From positions 1,116,001-1,180,000 of the forward strand of contig JAUPFP010000030.1 of NCBI GenBank assembly GCA_036925085.1: a stretch of 64,000 nucleotides of DNA. Reading direction: 5' to 3'. Position 1 is the first letter of the stretch. Every line of letters begins with the position of its first letter. Of the stretch, positions 21,701 to 35,954 are shown piece after piece. The position numbers were made by a program, and so were the translations under genes. The notes beneath the pieces are model-generated. The model did not search any database. It was not told where the DNA came from and worked only from the letters and a program-made list of their open reading frames with translations. The DNA is from Brachycybe producta (lineage: Eukaryota > Arthropoda > Diplopoda > Playtdesmida > Andrognathidae).

Positions 21701-23919
21701 TCAGATGCTCGGATCTCACAACACTTGAGCTCTCAACTCATACAACACTTCAGTCCAGATACATGATCAGGTTTGATCCCATCATGAAAATGGGTGAGCC
21801 ACATTATGATTTCAGGCTTTATGGGTCACCCAGTACTTTCTTTATTTAAAAAAAAAATATTAGCCGCAACTCCCAAAGCTCAAGATAAATCTCATTTTTT
21901 GCATAATAAGTATAATAATAATGAATGTTTCCTATCTGATGAAACCGATTTTTACAACATAATTCTGCCACAAAGACATTGAAGCTCAGATACATTTTCA
22001 ACCTGTTTATATATCTCTCTCTCTCTCATACATGTTGATTATCATAGAATGATTTACAGTGATACATTATACAGTAGCCATTTACATATATACTACCAAA
22101 AGGTGTATCTGGTAAAAATGAAAAGACAATAAAAAAAGTGAACCACACTCAAAAATCTATTTTTTAAAGCTTTCAAAGTTGAAACAATAAAAAAGCCAAC
22201 GCCCAATTGTTTGTTTGTGTACATGTAACAAAAGATAAAGTTTCAACTATGAGAGATAATCATGCCAAATTGCCAATTTCAAACAGATAACACAAGAATT
22301 AATGATGGTTTCCAGTCAATTTTCTAAGACTTGACTACATCCACTTTCAAGTTCAAGTGACATTTGAAAACTCCCTTCTCTGAAAAAAAAAAAACACACA
22401 ATCAATTTTCCACCAACAACCAAACATAGGTAGGGCTGGCATGTAATATAGAAGACAGGTATCGATTGACATATTAATCAACTCGTAATACAGCAGTAAC
22501 ATGATCTTTATCATTGATCAGTGATCAATAATTTTATTGCCAGTTCTCCACTAATACTCAACTTCTCAAAATATAAATGACAATCATTTAAAAAAAATCC
22601 ACTCCCCATTGCATGGAATTCATATAATGTACTTAAAAAGGTAGATTTTATTGCAAAAGTTACAAGACAAGTTGAAATGTTGGAATAACTAACATTCTAT
22701 AATTTCTAGAAATTCTCTAATAATTTTGTAAAATAAGCAACATTTTAAGCAATTTGCAGAATGTCTGTAAGAAGAAGGCAATCTAAAATAAAGGTATAGC
22801 GTTAATGCTAGGGCTTATGGACTTAGATGTATGGTTAATTTCTATTATATACTATGCCCCATTTTTTTCAATGTGCCCATGGCAATTTCCCCACTCCGCC
22901 CAAGCCTTAATCCGGCCCTGGATGGTTCTGCCATTTGTCTTGTACAATTAAACGAATTTCTTGTTAAAAAATGTTTATGCTATTCTAATGAACGAGATCT
23001 AAAATATATATTTCTTCTTATATTATCCAATTTTTGGTATTATCTATTTTCACTGTAATTATGTGCAATAATCGATTCTCTACTTTGACAGTATTTTAAA
23101 TTGGCATTCAAGAATCTGTAAATACGTTTTATATATAACCACTTTAACTTGCATGCTGGCAATAATTATACCCTGATATAAAATTATGCCAAAACTTCCA
23201 AGACAATGAATCATACAATGACTACTTAAATGCCTAAATGCCTATAGGAAGTAATTGAGTTTCTACCTTTAAGCTGTCTATCACTTAAATGTTATCATAT
23301 CTGTTCATTAAAAAAAAATCTAAACATTTATACTGCAGATTGCTTGCTTCATTTCTCGGCAAAGATAAAAAAGGCAAAACCATATCATTGACTGCACACA
23401 CAATACAATAAGTTAAGCTTTAATTAATAGGAAGAAAAGGGTGGAATAAATCTTAAGACAAAGTCTTAATTAATTATATTATTAGATCGCGTGCAAAGAC
23501 AATTTAAGAGGAAAAACTCCTTAAAGGCAATGGAAGCAATAAATACATAATAGTCAAAGATATTTAAAAAGCAGCTGATTTTTTTGTGTGTAGTATAAAT
23601 TGATGATATTTAATATTATCGAGTGTCTCGATCATGATTACAAACGAGTTGCATTAATATTATTATCTATTAGGATCAAATTGGTGGCACGCACGCACGC
23701 AGATTACAAACGCTTGCAACAACAACATCACCTGCCCACAGTCACACTGTCACTGTCGTCACATGCACCACCGTGGCCACCAAAATCACCACCACCTTAA
23801 AACCATAAATATTATACCCTAGAAATTCTCAAATAATCGGTACTTTTTTAATCAAGTAGTCAACATTTTATTATACTGTTCTGTATAGAACACACATACT
23901 GAGCAGGTGTTTTCATATA
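21701..23919. other. gene-less stretch
   Basis: AT-rich sequence with CT and poly-A microsatellites. 22438-22452 and 47334-47350 share TAGGGCTGGCA and could be transposon ends. No exon supported. Confidence 0.45.
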
Positions 23920-24735
23920 CAGGGTGTCCATAAAGTCCCTATCTATTTTTATGTGAAATAACTGAAAAATATGTAGAATTCAATTATAAAACGATAGAGG
24001 CTTAACAATAATTAAGAGCAAAGCTGGATCTACACAAATGAGCACGAACGCGAACAAGGAAGGGCGAGGACACACGAATGCTTTATTGCAGTCTTTCTCA
24101 AACTTTTCTCACTAAATAAGTTGTCAATCCACATGCAGACCACCCACTTAAAATGCCTACAGCTTATGCATTAGTGCAAGTTGCCAGGGATCAGGCCCTT
24201 GACTCCTTGAGCCAGTAATGGCGCCCTACCATTCCGTTCGCTTCATATTAGAGAACAGTGGCTGTTATATCTAGAGTTATTTTGTTGACTTAGCGGACAA
24301 TAATCTGCTCTTTTTTTTGTAACTTCCGTTCTGATAGTTGGAGTGTAAAAAATTAAAAAAACAGTTTGTCTCTATGGTCCCGTCTGCAGACCACCTGGCA
24401 CACTACCATTGTGTACAATGCGCACTCATCCGAACGGCTTCAGGTTATGCGGATTCGCTGCGAATCCGAGCCACTTGTCAGTTTTTGCTCGGCGCCTCAT
24501 ACTGACTCGTTCGTTAAATCCTTCGAAATGAAAATTTTCAAGCAGCATGAAGCATTCATGTGTCCTCACCCTTCCTTGTTCGCGTTCATTTAATTTTTTT
24601 ATTTAATTATTATTAAGGTTCAACATAAATTCAAATTTAATATCTCAAAATTGTGTACACAGTTGCCCAGTGTAAGCCGAGAGTCTACTTGATTATTTCA
24701 CTAAAAAATAGATAAGTGCATTTACGAACACCGTG
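23920..24735. mobile_element. R4-type element with long inverted ends, 816 bp
   Basis: TA plus CAGGGTGTCCATAAAGTCC on the left pairs with the complement of CACGGTGTTCGTAAATG plus TA on the right, continuing through TATCTATTTTT and GTGAAATAA. Further inside, GAACGCGAACAAGGAAGGG occurs in both arms in opposite orientation. Homology between the arms extends about 150 bp in. Non-coding. Confidence 0.65.
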
Positions 24736-27700
24736 TATAAATCCGTAATTTCAATATATGGGGGGAAGGGGGGCATGTGTGCACGCCCTTGTACACCATG
24801 CACCCCTCCTCCTCTATAGGCCACACTCACTATTCATTATAAAAACGAAATTACAAGGATTAAATACAAAACGGAATACTTTTTTTTTTCTAAATCTTTA
24901 ATTGCTTCTTGCTCACAAACACAAAAGAAAACTGATATAAAACATTTCTAATTAGAAACTTAAAATTCCTTCACCACCCACCCACTCCCCATAGATTATA
25001 AAGGGCCTCCTCCTCCTCCTCCTATTCAAAAACACAACTAATGAGCATTGAGCACACACACCTCCGGATAATATTTTTACCAAGGTCTTGTTCCCATCAA
25101 GAACAGATCACTTCCAATGATAAAATATGTACTTAAGACGAATTTCAATGCAATGACAAGCTCCATATTGTATTTTGCCAATAAAGAGACTAGAATGATA
25201 AAAATTGCTAATTAATGCTCTGGTCGAGTCTACGTGGCTTACGGCTAACGACTAATGAAATCAAATTGGCGTCAAATGTCCTTTGTTATAGAAAGGCCTT
25301 GTTATTATCAATAACAACAATTATGCAAACCTTCTTATCACGTCATTCCTTTTCTGTAATTTTTTCTCTCCGTAAACTAAGGCAGAGTGTAGTTGACCAT
25401 AGCATAAGATCTAAAAAAAAAGTGAAGATTGTAATTTTCACACGCAGCACTTTTGTCTTTTTCATCCTTAATTAAAATCCCCCATTTAATAATATGCTAA
25501 TCAATACTAAATTTGTTTTCGCCATTAAATTAACTATTTACAGTCAACATTATTAGTTAGCCAATCATACTTAGAGCTTTTAATTAGTTTCACGCTTATC
25601 AAAAAGGTCATGCTCAATTAATTACGACAGTTATAGTCACATAATAATATATAATAAAAAGAGTAAATTAAACAATTAGTCAATGATTTTAATTAGTCCA
25701 TTTTCTTTGGACACCTGGCAACATTTTATTTTTTTTAAAAAACCTCAAGCAATTGATGTTTTTTTTTGTTTAAACATTTTTCGGAGTATTTTTACTTATT
25801 TCAATTAGAATCAATTTTGTTCTAACTTTAAAACTATAAAATTTGAATAATTTTTCACTTTAAAACACCTTTCTTCTGACTATTTCTATGTTATTATTAT
25901 GTCGAAAGTTAAACACAAAGTGGCTAGATCAATAAATAACATCAATGTACAAATGTATTTATACATTTAAAAAAAACCCCTTACACCTCAAACCAAATGT
26001 TCGGCAAAGTTTGAAACAATGAAACATAACTAAATTTAAAAAAACTTGTCTTGACCTTTAAAAACGCAATTAAATGTAAGCTTATTTTGGGGGTCTGTCA
26101 AAAAAAACATACTAATTCAAACTCATAAAAAAACGAATCGTTCCATAATTGACTATTTAAGTCTGGCTTCACACGGACCACTCATTGGCCGCCACCACCA
26201 CCACTAAGTAGCCTTACAAAGTGGCTCGTGAGAAGAAAATCATGGTTTAAAAGATAGTAAATTATCATATCTAGCTCATAACCTTGTAACAGACACAAAA
26301 GCAAAGTACACAAAACATTATTATGTAGTAAATATTGTCATATGTGTATCATATCTTTATGACTGTCATTGACCAATGTACAGCATGATTTGATATTTCA
26401 TAACATGATATGTACATCATAAACAGTGACATCTTAAGATATGAGTTTTTTCTTCTGTAATGACTCTAATGAGGTAACAGTGTTGTAGTGTTCTATCACT
26501 GTGAAATCACTTAACTTGAGAAACATACCATTGATCACTGTGTAGGATAATATCATATTTCATAAGGTAAATAAACAGTCAACTCATTAGATATGATTGT
26601 TACATTTTAATTTTGTTCAGTTATGAACTTATGATGTATCAGAGTTGTACTGTCTTATTAATGGGAAATCACTAACTATAGAAACATTAAAAATGGCGGC
26701 CATTTTTTTCTGCTTCCACACTTTTATAACTTCCATTGATCAGTGTTAAGTCTGCATAATGATATCATAATATATAATTATCACATTTTTATGAGTTTCT
26801 TCTTCTGTATAGTGTCCAATCAATGTAATTTCACTAACACAAAAAATGGTGGCCATTTTTCTGTTTTCAAAATTCGAAGATCTTAAAAAAAAAGTTTTCC
26901 AAAAAAGCATTTTTCACGCTTAAGATTATTGAGGCACAAACAAACACCTAAAAAAATGAAGAAACTTGAGAAAGGGGAGGAATTTTCTTTTAAAAAATAA
27001 TAGGCTTATATGGTAGCTTATATATAAGTAAAAGACACCTTCATTTACCTCCTATGGCGAAAAAGTGTTCAACAAAAGACTAGAAAGAGAATATACTTAT
27101 TTGCTTTTTAGTTTTTAAACAACAAAAGAAAAGCTTCATTATAATGTAGGTAGGCCTATATTAGGGTAGAAGAAGAAGAAAAAAAAAACCGAATTTCAAG
27201 GGGAGTTTGAAGAGAAATTCTTTTCTACCTGCAAAACATGTACAGAACTAATTAAGAATGACTGTAAAATATGAAGCTGGTTTACTTTTTTTCAACTTCT
27301 TCTTCCATTTCTGTTTTCTTAACAACCATTTAGAAATACAAGACAATAAATTTCTAAAGAAACATATACTTAGAAAAGTCATCTCATTTGCAACAAACAT
27401 ATAGAAATGTCAATTTTGAACTTTTTTTTTTGTTGCTGTTGTTAAATTTTTAACTTTGAAACAACAACACACGTGTGTATTATTTGTTAATAATAATAAG
27501 AAAAAAAAACCTACAGGCACCAGAGGGCGCTTAACATAATTTATGACCAATGTACACGCGAAATTTTTATATGAGTATATATTAAAAATTGTATAGGTAG
27601 GGACTTTCTTCCCCCCCCCCTCTTATTAGTAACGACCAAATTGCTCACAGATGGGACATCTAAGGCTAAATGACTAATTCTAATATTTACAACCATTTCT

Positions 27701-28053
27701 TAAAATGACGACAATGAAAAACGCAAATAAAAAATAAAAGCCGCCATTAAAATATAAAAAAATCACTTCATAACACTTGAAGGTTTTTCATTTCGAGAAA
27801 TGGGATGAAACATTATATAAATAACATATCTCAACAATATATAATAATCTAAGATGATGAAAATTAATGTTAGGAGGGTATGGATTGGGGAGGGAGGGGG
27901 ACACACCAAAAGGTTCCACCTTTTTACTCATAATATCATCATAATTTTGGTGAAGATTTTTTTTTATCAATGTTCCTATGATGTCAGCAAAACACTTCCA
28001 TGAACCTAAAAATCACAATATGTTTTTTTCCTCTTATTCGTTTTTGAAAGGCG
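24736..28053. other. gene-less stretch with degenerate tandem repeat
   Basis: 26340-26870 holds degenerate units with recurring words such as TTCTTCTGTA, GATCASTGT and AATCACT at roughly 160-200-bp spacing. Near 26163 is an R6-like end (GGCTTCACACGGACCACTC). The remainder is AT-rich with a CCT array near 25010. No exon supported. Confidence 0.4.
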
Positions 28054-28708
28054 GGTCCACATAGAAGCAACAAGTGGAGACATTAGGATTTACTGCAACA
28101 AAGTCTCCATTTAGTTGACGCAGAACTCTATAGATGAGTGTTTCCCAATTTAATTTGGTCACGAAACCCTTTCAAAATCTTTAAAATATTACGAAAATAC
28201 CTATAGTATTTTTACAGACATATAAATACTTTGCAGAAAAAGTAGTTATGGATAAAAATAATAGGTACATAATTTTAATAAAATAATTAAGGGTATCACA
28301 ATTCCCTGTTTATTTTTTGACATCGTGGAATTTATTAATTTTTTTTTATTTTCTTCACAGAACTTCCAAGGTTCTCATAACATCATTTGGGAAATGCTGC
28401 AGTGTTTCCAGTTTGAGCACTGGTAAAACCTCGAATGGAAAAGAACAACGTATGGCGAATGTTCCCGGATTTGTCTCTTGTGTGGACGGACAGTCTCTAC
28501 AATTCTCATCTTGGTATTTAACTTTGAGCAGATCAATATACATTTGCTGTCCCTATGCAGACTTTAAGTTGTTGAGAACGACAGCAACATGTTTCTCTCT
28601 CCTATATGGGGACACAATTTTTCCTCGTATTGCAACATGGTTCATGCTTATCGCAACAGCTGGAGACATTAGGTAACAAATGTTTCCACTTGTTGCGTCT
28701 GTGTGGTC
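28054..28708. mobile_element. unclassified TIR element, about 655 bp
   Basis: GGTCCACATAGAAGCAACA on the left pairs with the complement of TGACCACACAGACGCAACA on the right. TGGAGACATTAGG occurs near both ends in direct orientation. Long open frames inside on both strands show no recognisable domain. Confidence 0.5.
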
Positions 28709-31214
28709 AAAACTTTAAATTGCACTCTTGAAAATAGATATATTCTTCTTCCCTTTTGATACCAAAAAATGATAAAATACTACTTTTTCTACTGTTTTGA
28801 AAACAAGTCAAAAGTTTAATTGTTTCTTACTACACTAATGCATTAATAAATGCAGTAATAATGAATATACAATTAATTGAAATCTTCACTTGCAACATAA
28901 AACAACTCTTATCTTGGTCGATTACATTGGGCTGTATTAAAGCATCAAGCACACATACATAAAAGCAAGCAAAAAAAAAACAGAAAGAAAATAAGCCACA
29001 TTTCAGCTTTCCTTCGCATTCAAAGCTAATCCTGCATTACAAAAAGAACAATTTCGCCATTTTTCTGCCTACTTTCAACCAAATAAATACAATAGTATTA
29101 TTAAAACTAGAAAAAATCCTTTTTTTTTCAAGCTGATTTTTTTTTCTGCATGTGTGATCTTATCCTCACTGGTTAAAACTGGAAGAATGTTTAGTCTATA
29201 AAGGTACATTGTATAAACAGGATCAGCACCCTAAGGGGCCTTTTAATGATTAAACAATAAACAGTGCTTAAGCAAAAGTGGTAGAGAGATTAAAAACCAA
29301 TCAAAGTTAAGTTGTGTCTGTGACTTTTTTTTATTGTCACTCATTTTGTCCAAATCTGAAACAAAAGGCACTATGAATTTCAGTCCATCTGTCTTCATGT
29401 TTAAGAGTTGCCATAGCTAAGGTAATAATAACACAGAGAAATTCTAGTCACGCTCATAATGAGTGGCACTTACCCCCTAAAGTTACCACTCACTACGGGC
29501 GAGGAGGAAGAGGAGGAGGGGATATCAGTCTAGAGACTAGAAAAAAAAAATGGCAATCTAAAAGAAAGACAGCAAAGAAAGAAAAAAAAAGATTAATCGA
29601 AAACACAAGAACTGAGTGGAACGTGTTTCGAATATAGAGATAATCCAATAAAAGAAATCCCGGCCCCTAAAACTCACTCCAATGCTGTAGGGATAATAAT
29701 GGAAAAAAAAAACCTAAACGATTACTAACACGAGCCTAAGCAATTTTCAAATATTCCTACAAACAGTTCCATCATAGGAGGACCTACGGCCGGTTCAATG
29801 TTAACATTAAATAAATTGGTCAACGTTTGGAACCAATTTTTCAGCCCTGGTGGCACGCAAATATTTTCTAAAAAAAAACAACTAAACAGCTCGTTAGAAA
29901 TGAATTAAAATTTTTAAAAGAAACTAGAAAACGTATCTACAAACAAACCCCTAAAATGAAATTATACCGTGTACATTCTAGTTTTTATATAAATAAATGA
30001 ACAACCAAAGCATGTCAACTCTCTATGCACTTAACATAGGAAATTCGAATGAAAAAATATTTCATAAAAACTAAACAGTTCTATAGAAATGAATGGCATT
30101 TTAAAAGAAATTTCTTCAAACATGTCATATAATCCTAAAAAAAATCCCTTGTGCCTTCTAGTTTTTTAATTAGAAAATTAAATACCTATCGTCACAAGAA
30201 ATTAGGGCCAGATTTTAAAATATTTGAGCTTTTAAATTTTTTCCATTACATATTAATAAATCATTAATTGCATTTTTTTTTATTAAACTAATAAAAATAT
30301 CAATAAAATCGGCGTTAAGAAATGCCGATATATTAGCGGTATTATGATACGATGTGTCGGTTCCCCATTAAATTATTGATGATATATAAAAAAAAGAATA
30401 TTCACGACAACCGAATAAAATTCTGTTTCAAAGAAATGACTTTAAAAAAAAATAAAGATAGCAAAACTTGTAATTGTTTTCTGATGTGTTTGATGAACTT
30501 GATAATAGACTACAATTACAAGAGTTCATTGATACCCTTTGAAAATCACCACACAAAAAAAAAATGGCACAGAACCAAGTTGACTGACCAATAGAAAAAT
30601 CCAATTATAGTCAGTAAGATGAGACAATTTTGTGCTTTTTTATACATACATACATTTTCAAATAAACATAAATTATTAAAGAAGAAAAAATTAGCGTCAA
30701 CTTTTGTAATTAGAATTTCATTTAAACAGGAAAGACATTCTTTGTTATTCGTCGTTGAGAATAAAAATGGTTTCCTATTAGGTGGAAATTCAATCGTGCA
30801 GAGTGAAACTCAAAAGTTAAAACTACTAATAAACCTGTCAGTAGTTATTCGTCACACACCTCAAAAGTTATACCAGCAAAAATGACCACCACATCATTTG
30901 CATTTCGATAACTTTAACCTTTTTTGTTGTTGTTTGTTCTTTATTACACCATTACCACCACCACCACCACCACGACTCACCAACCACCACTGGCACCACC
31001 ACTTCTCGGCCATCAGGCCATTGTCCAAAACTTTAAATTTCCAAGAATAACCCCCTTTCATTACTCTTTACACATGATTAACACGGCATGTCACGAATTC
31101 AAAAAGGCATACCATCATTGTATTAGTATCAAGCTTTATATAATATTCATTTATTCTCGACTTCAATTCTCAAAAGCACATGAATAAAGATTGAATGTAT
31201 AATAAATTAATAAC
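28709..31214. other. gene-less stretch
   Basis: AT-rich with poly-A runs and a CCA array at 30955-30972. Short open frames with no family similarity; no exon, RNA gene or classified repeat. Confidence 0.45.
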
Positions 31215-31495
31215 TAGGGCTAGGATTTTTATGCAATCTCAAGCAAATGTTTCTCAATCTGTGGCCCAACAGCTAATTGTGTATAGTAACACTTTGGTTT
31301 AATTCAAACAACATTCAATCAAAAACACTGGTTAGAGGTTAGACCTTGTCTAGTTGACAACAGAATAATCAGACATCTAGCCTCTAACCAGCTTTTGTGA
31401 TTAGAAAAAGCATAATTTCAGTTACTCTAATTGGCACTTGAGCCACAAATTGAGAATCATTTGCTTGATGTTGCATACATATCCGAGAATTAATA
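31215..31495. mobile_element. R3 foldback element
   Basis: It opens GGATTTTTATGCAATCTCAA and TCTCAATCTGTGGCCCA, and closes with their complements. The inner arms are CACTGGTTAGAGGTTAGA and CTAGCCTCTAACCAG. This copy lacks an ATC array. Confidence 0.65.
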
Positions 31496-32849
31496 ATAGC
31501 CAAATCTGCAACAGATGGAAACCTCATCAAACTATACATTACAAATGATAAATCTGCAAGCAATTTAATGAATAAATGACTAATGGACAAAGAAATAAAA
31601 AAACCTCCATACACACACACACCCGACTAAAATTTTCCACCAAAAAAACCCATCCAACTTCTGTGAAAACCGTGCAAAACTGTCCTTTACCATTTATCTC
31701 CTATGAAGAAGAACGTAAAATTTAAAAAAAAGCCCAACTCACTCAACAAAACTATTTTTTTCAGGCTTAATCTAAGTCACGAAGTCAATACCATTATATA
31801 TACCTGAATTTTGCAAACGAAACACGAAAACGTAATTTATTAAATTGTACAATAAAGAAAGAAAAGCTTCTAGCTTTTTATTAAAAAAAACTGCTACCAT
31901 GCCAATGTTTCTCATTACGACAGGTGCCAGCCAACAGGTATCATTTGGCACACCACAATGCATATATGAGAGCTAACAGTTTTTATATAGATTTGGGCCA
32001 CCTATTATCCTGTGTGAAGACCTACAGAGACCTACAAACGTTATTGTTAGCCAAACCAACTAGGACCAATTTCAATCAACAATTTGCACTAATCACAAGC
32101 CACATTTTTATAAAAGCCCACCAGACCCACAAAGATTAAGGGCTTTACATAAAATGGCCAGCCCATTGCCGGGCCAGTGCATGGGCTGGACTTTACCAAC
32201 AGCTCACTAGCCCATTGGCTTTATTTAGAGCTCTCACTTACGAGCGACTTTTTGACGCACTGTCGCAACAATAAAAAGAAGCCAAAATAAATGGAACATA
32301 TTGTTTCAAATGGCACTAGACAGACGTGTGACAGTTTCGTAGCTGCGTCTAAAAAGATGCAACTTGATTCATTTTTTTGCATCGCGACAGTCGTGACCTA
32401 TGGAACGCATAAATTTCGTTTTTCATGACGAATACTGTCTCATGACAAAATGTCGCTAGTATGTAACGGTCGAATGACAATCGCGAGCAACTGCGACTTG
32501 CGACAAAACTGTTGCAAAACAAAATGTGCAAAAGCAGCCCTAGGATACTGATCCTGTGGGCATTGTGACAGGTATATTCGTTGCAAACCCTTTGTAAATG
32601 GCCCATGAGCTTTATGTAGGTCTCTAATCCTGTAGTGGGCATTGTGACAGGTATATTTGCTGCAACCCTTTGTACATGTTTGTTGTTTTATACCACTCAA
32701 AAGTTGCTACAATCAAGGCACCAAATATGCACAGTACATTACACACAAGTTTAGAATAAAGAAAAAGTTCTTATAAGTTCATTTTCGTCATTCCCACGAT
32801 CTTTTGTGTTGACCCCAACACCACATCTTAAATATATAAGTACCGAGAC

Positions 32850-32883
<34 letters not shown>

Positions 32884-33394
32884 TCTCAAAAAGTCTGACC
32901 TCACGTCTACCTATTAGAAGAGTACACTACTATCACCTCCCCTCTCGAAACTACAACAAAAAAAATCCTTTTTCAAATTCCAACTTTCTATAAGTGGCAG
33001 CCAGCCACGTTCTGTGGTAGGATGCTTGCGTGGGACGTCCTGTGCATGCGTGCCTCTTATGTTGAAAAGTATGCACGGCGTCACGGACTCGAGCAACCAA
33101 TTTTCAATTCTTGCATGACGGGCGCCCAATTTATATACAATGTAAGCGGCAGCGACACGTATAAACAAAAAAAAACCAATGATGCTGGATAAGACTCTTC
33201 TTTTCATTGCACCAGTCAATAATTTGGATTGCACCCTGTAATTTCCATTATTTTACATGTTATGTAAGCTTTGATCATTTAGTAAAATTATACAAATGAA
33301 AGTGAAACAATTGGTATTATTTACTTAGGGTTACTCTGCATTTTAGAAGCAACATCAAGAAGAAATTGAAAGTGTTTTCGTAACTAGATTTGCA
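31496..33394. other. gene-less stretch with local duplication
   Basis: ATCCTGT, then GGGCATTGTGACAGGTATAT and GCAACCCTTTGTA, occur at about 32551-32597 and 32627-32673, a duplication with about 76-bp period. 32851-32881 is a GAT array. 32120-32220 is a GC-richer patch with repeated GCCCA. No exon supported. Confidence 0.45.
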
Positions 33395-33620
33395 ATTTAA
33401 GGTGGTTTTAAATGGTAAACGGCGTTTCTCGAACTGGTGCAATAACTTGAGAAACTTGAAAGTGTTTTAGAAACTAGAAAGGTAACTCATTCACATAAGT
33501 TTTGAAAATGGTCCAACTTCATGCAAACGATTCTTTTAAACTTGTGTAAAACAACAACAAGAAAGTTCCATTGAATGATTTAGCTACTCTTCTAGTTTTT
33601 AAACCACTTAAGTTGTTTTT
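33395..33620. mobile_element. R2 foldback element, diverged
   Basis: Contains AAGGTGGTTTTAAATGGTAA, GTGTTTTAGAAACTAGAAAG and CTACTCTTCTAGTTTTTAAA in the usual R2 order. Confidence 0.6.
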
Positions 33621-35954
33621 CTGTCAAATGTATTCTATCAGCTGCATCAGAACACATTGCAATTGTTGTTGGATTTCTATCTTCCAGTTTTAACAATGCA
33701 TTTGGCATGCCGCAATTGTAGACCTACTTTAGTCCCTCTACTACAGGGCCGTCTTGTCTTGTTGGTTGTTTTTAAGAGTAATTTTTAAAATTTTTAAAAT
33801 AACCATAAGATTTTATGGCCTTTTGACCTAATAAAATACACAAAAAAGGTGTTTCATCTTGTTGTTTCTCAATGTTTTGTGGTTTGTTTACTTATGGTAT
33901 ATATTTCTACTTTTCTCTATTAATGTATTCGTTGCAAGATTTGTTTGACATAATACAAACATCCTTCATACATTATGTATTTATGTAGGGTGCAATTTTA
34001 ATAAAATTTGACACAAATCCGATTATGAACTGAAAACTGATTGTAAAAAACATTCTTTTCAACCCCTTTTTAATTTTTTCTTTATATATCTTTCTCATCA
34101 TATCTGATGGAGAATTTCGGTGTTTTTTTTTTCGAAAATAAATTTTCGTTAAATTATTATATAAAAACAAGATCTACTTTTTCACGAGAAGACAGACAAC
34201 ATTTTCGTTTTCATGATCTTAATCTGTGTTTTCGGCGTTCATGTAAAATTATAGACATGAAGACAACTTGTTTTCTCATTTTTCTTTTTTTTTTTCAAAC
34301 TAAAGATTATGAAACTTGATAACTATAGAGATTTAAAACGTCAAGATATTTAATAACTTTATTAATAATTATATAATAGGCCTACCTATAATAGGAATAT
34401 CATCTTCAAACGACTTTCTGTTGACACATTCTAAATAATCTAATATTTTAATAAATGATTCGAATTCTTATTTTTTTTATAGACTGCACCTTTTTTTTAT
34501 TATTTTCTTATCTTGATTTTCATTAATTTTGTAAATTGTCTTGTAATTAAAACTTCAGAAATTAATTCAAACTTTCATGGTTTATATATAAAACAGTCCC
34601 CATTTAAGGCCTTACACATAGAAATAAAAGAAAAACACCAAAAGGGCTCCATAAAGCTTTTGGAAAGGAGGGCCATATATACGAATATTGAAAGTGCCGG
34701 GTGGGCCAGACCGAAAAAAGACATACAAAGTTATACAAAATTGTTAAATTAACAAAAATGTTCTGTATACCATGAGAGAGTTCATTATAGAAAAAAAGAT
34801 CTAGAATTATGACAGTCTTACCTTTTGATGTCACTGCTTGTGTGATATTATTTTATGATTGTCATATCATTAAAGACAGTAGTCAATGGCAGTATAATGA
34901 CAACAATTTTCATAATAATACTTTGCATTTTTCTTTTGGGCCTGTTAGAAAAAATCGAAAGTTTAAGAAAAAAACTAGAAAATTCAATCATTTTTATGTT
35001 AAGATCTTTCATATTTATTCAATTTGAAAATGAAATTTATCTTAAAAATATGAAAAAAAAAAAATATTCTTAAAATTTTTGTTTTCAAATTATAGTCAGA
35101 TAAAAATCTTCACAAGCCGAATAAAATCTTTAAGTGGGCCGAATTTGGCCCTTCGGGCTTCGGCTATAATTTGAGGACGTCTGACCTACAGAATCATATG
35201 TGTGTGTAATTCCAATGTCGCAAATGTTGACATCTGATAACATTTTTAACATAAGACATGTTTTTATCACATTATATATATATGTCCACTACCCTCCACC
35301 CGACCCCCACCCCTCCCTTTCAGCAAACTAAATAAGATTCTATGTAATATAACGAAAATTACAGGTGTAAGAAACATCCTAGAAAAGTCATATGATGTGG
35401 TTTTTATTGCAATTTTGACAAACACAAAAGCGATATTATCATTGTTTTTCATCATTTCTCTCAAACAAGATACAATGTCGCAAGTTCGCAACAAATATCA
35501 TAAGATAACAGACTCACACGCATAAAGGACATCTCTTGGTCGTTACTTTATTAGATGATTACGATCACAAAAAAGTCTTAACTTTTGGGACCACGATACG
35601 ATCATGATACGAGTAGAGAATACCAACAAAAAAGAAATAAACATGAAATGTTTTTGATATTTTAAGTTTTTTTTTTTCTAAATTGTAGGTCTAACACTAA
35701 AAACGAAAAAAAAAAACACATCCACAACATTTTTCTATCATGTTTTTCGTGACTTTTTTCTTGAAGAAAAGTAGAAATGCATTTATGATTGAGCCCACAC
35801 ATAACTTTTACAGGATGTTTCAAACGAAATAAAACGAGACATGTCTCTCTGAAACTCAAACTTAGCCCCAGGACGCCCATGAGCCCCCTCCAATAAGGGC
35901 CTGTTTCAGCAAAGTGGGATGGTTGGCACTTGCTTCACTACAGATTAATGTTGC
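33621..35954. other. gene-less stretch with repeat fragments
   Basis: 33702-33800 is the third copy of the GCAATTG repeat. 34810-34870 resembles 51805-51870 (GATGTCA then TTATTTTATGATTGTCAT). 35090-35190, read on the - strand, starts CAGACGTCCTCAAATTA and contains GGGCCAAATTCGGCCCAC, like an hAT end. No exon seen. Confidence 0.4.

Noticed and set aside
28317-28676. 119-codon frame on the + strand
   Set aside because: It lies inside an element with terminal inverted repeats, has no domain, and the opposite strand is equally open.
33225-34000. CACCCTGTA near 33232 and GTAGGGTGCAAT near 33986 as ends of one element
   Set aside because: The motifs point outward rather than inward for a CAGGGTG-type element, and no matching partner was found for either.
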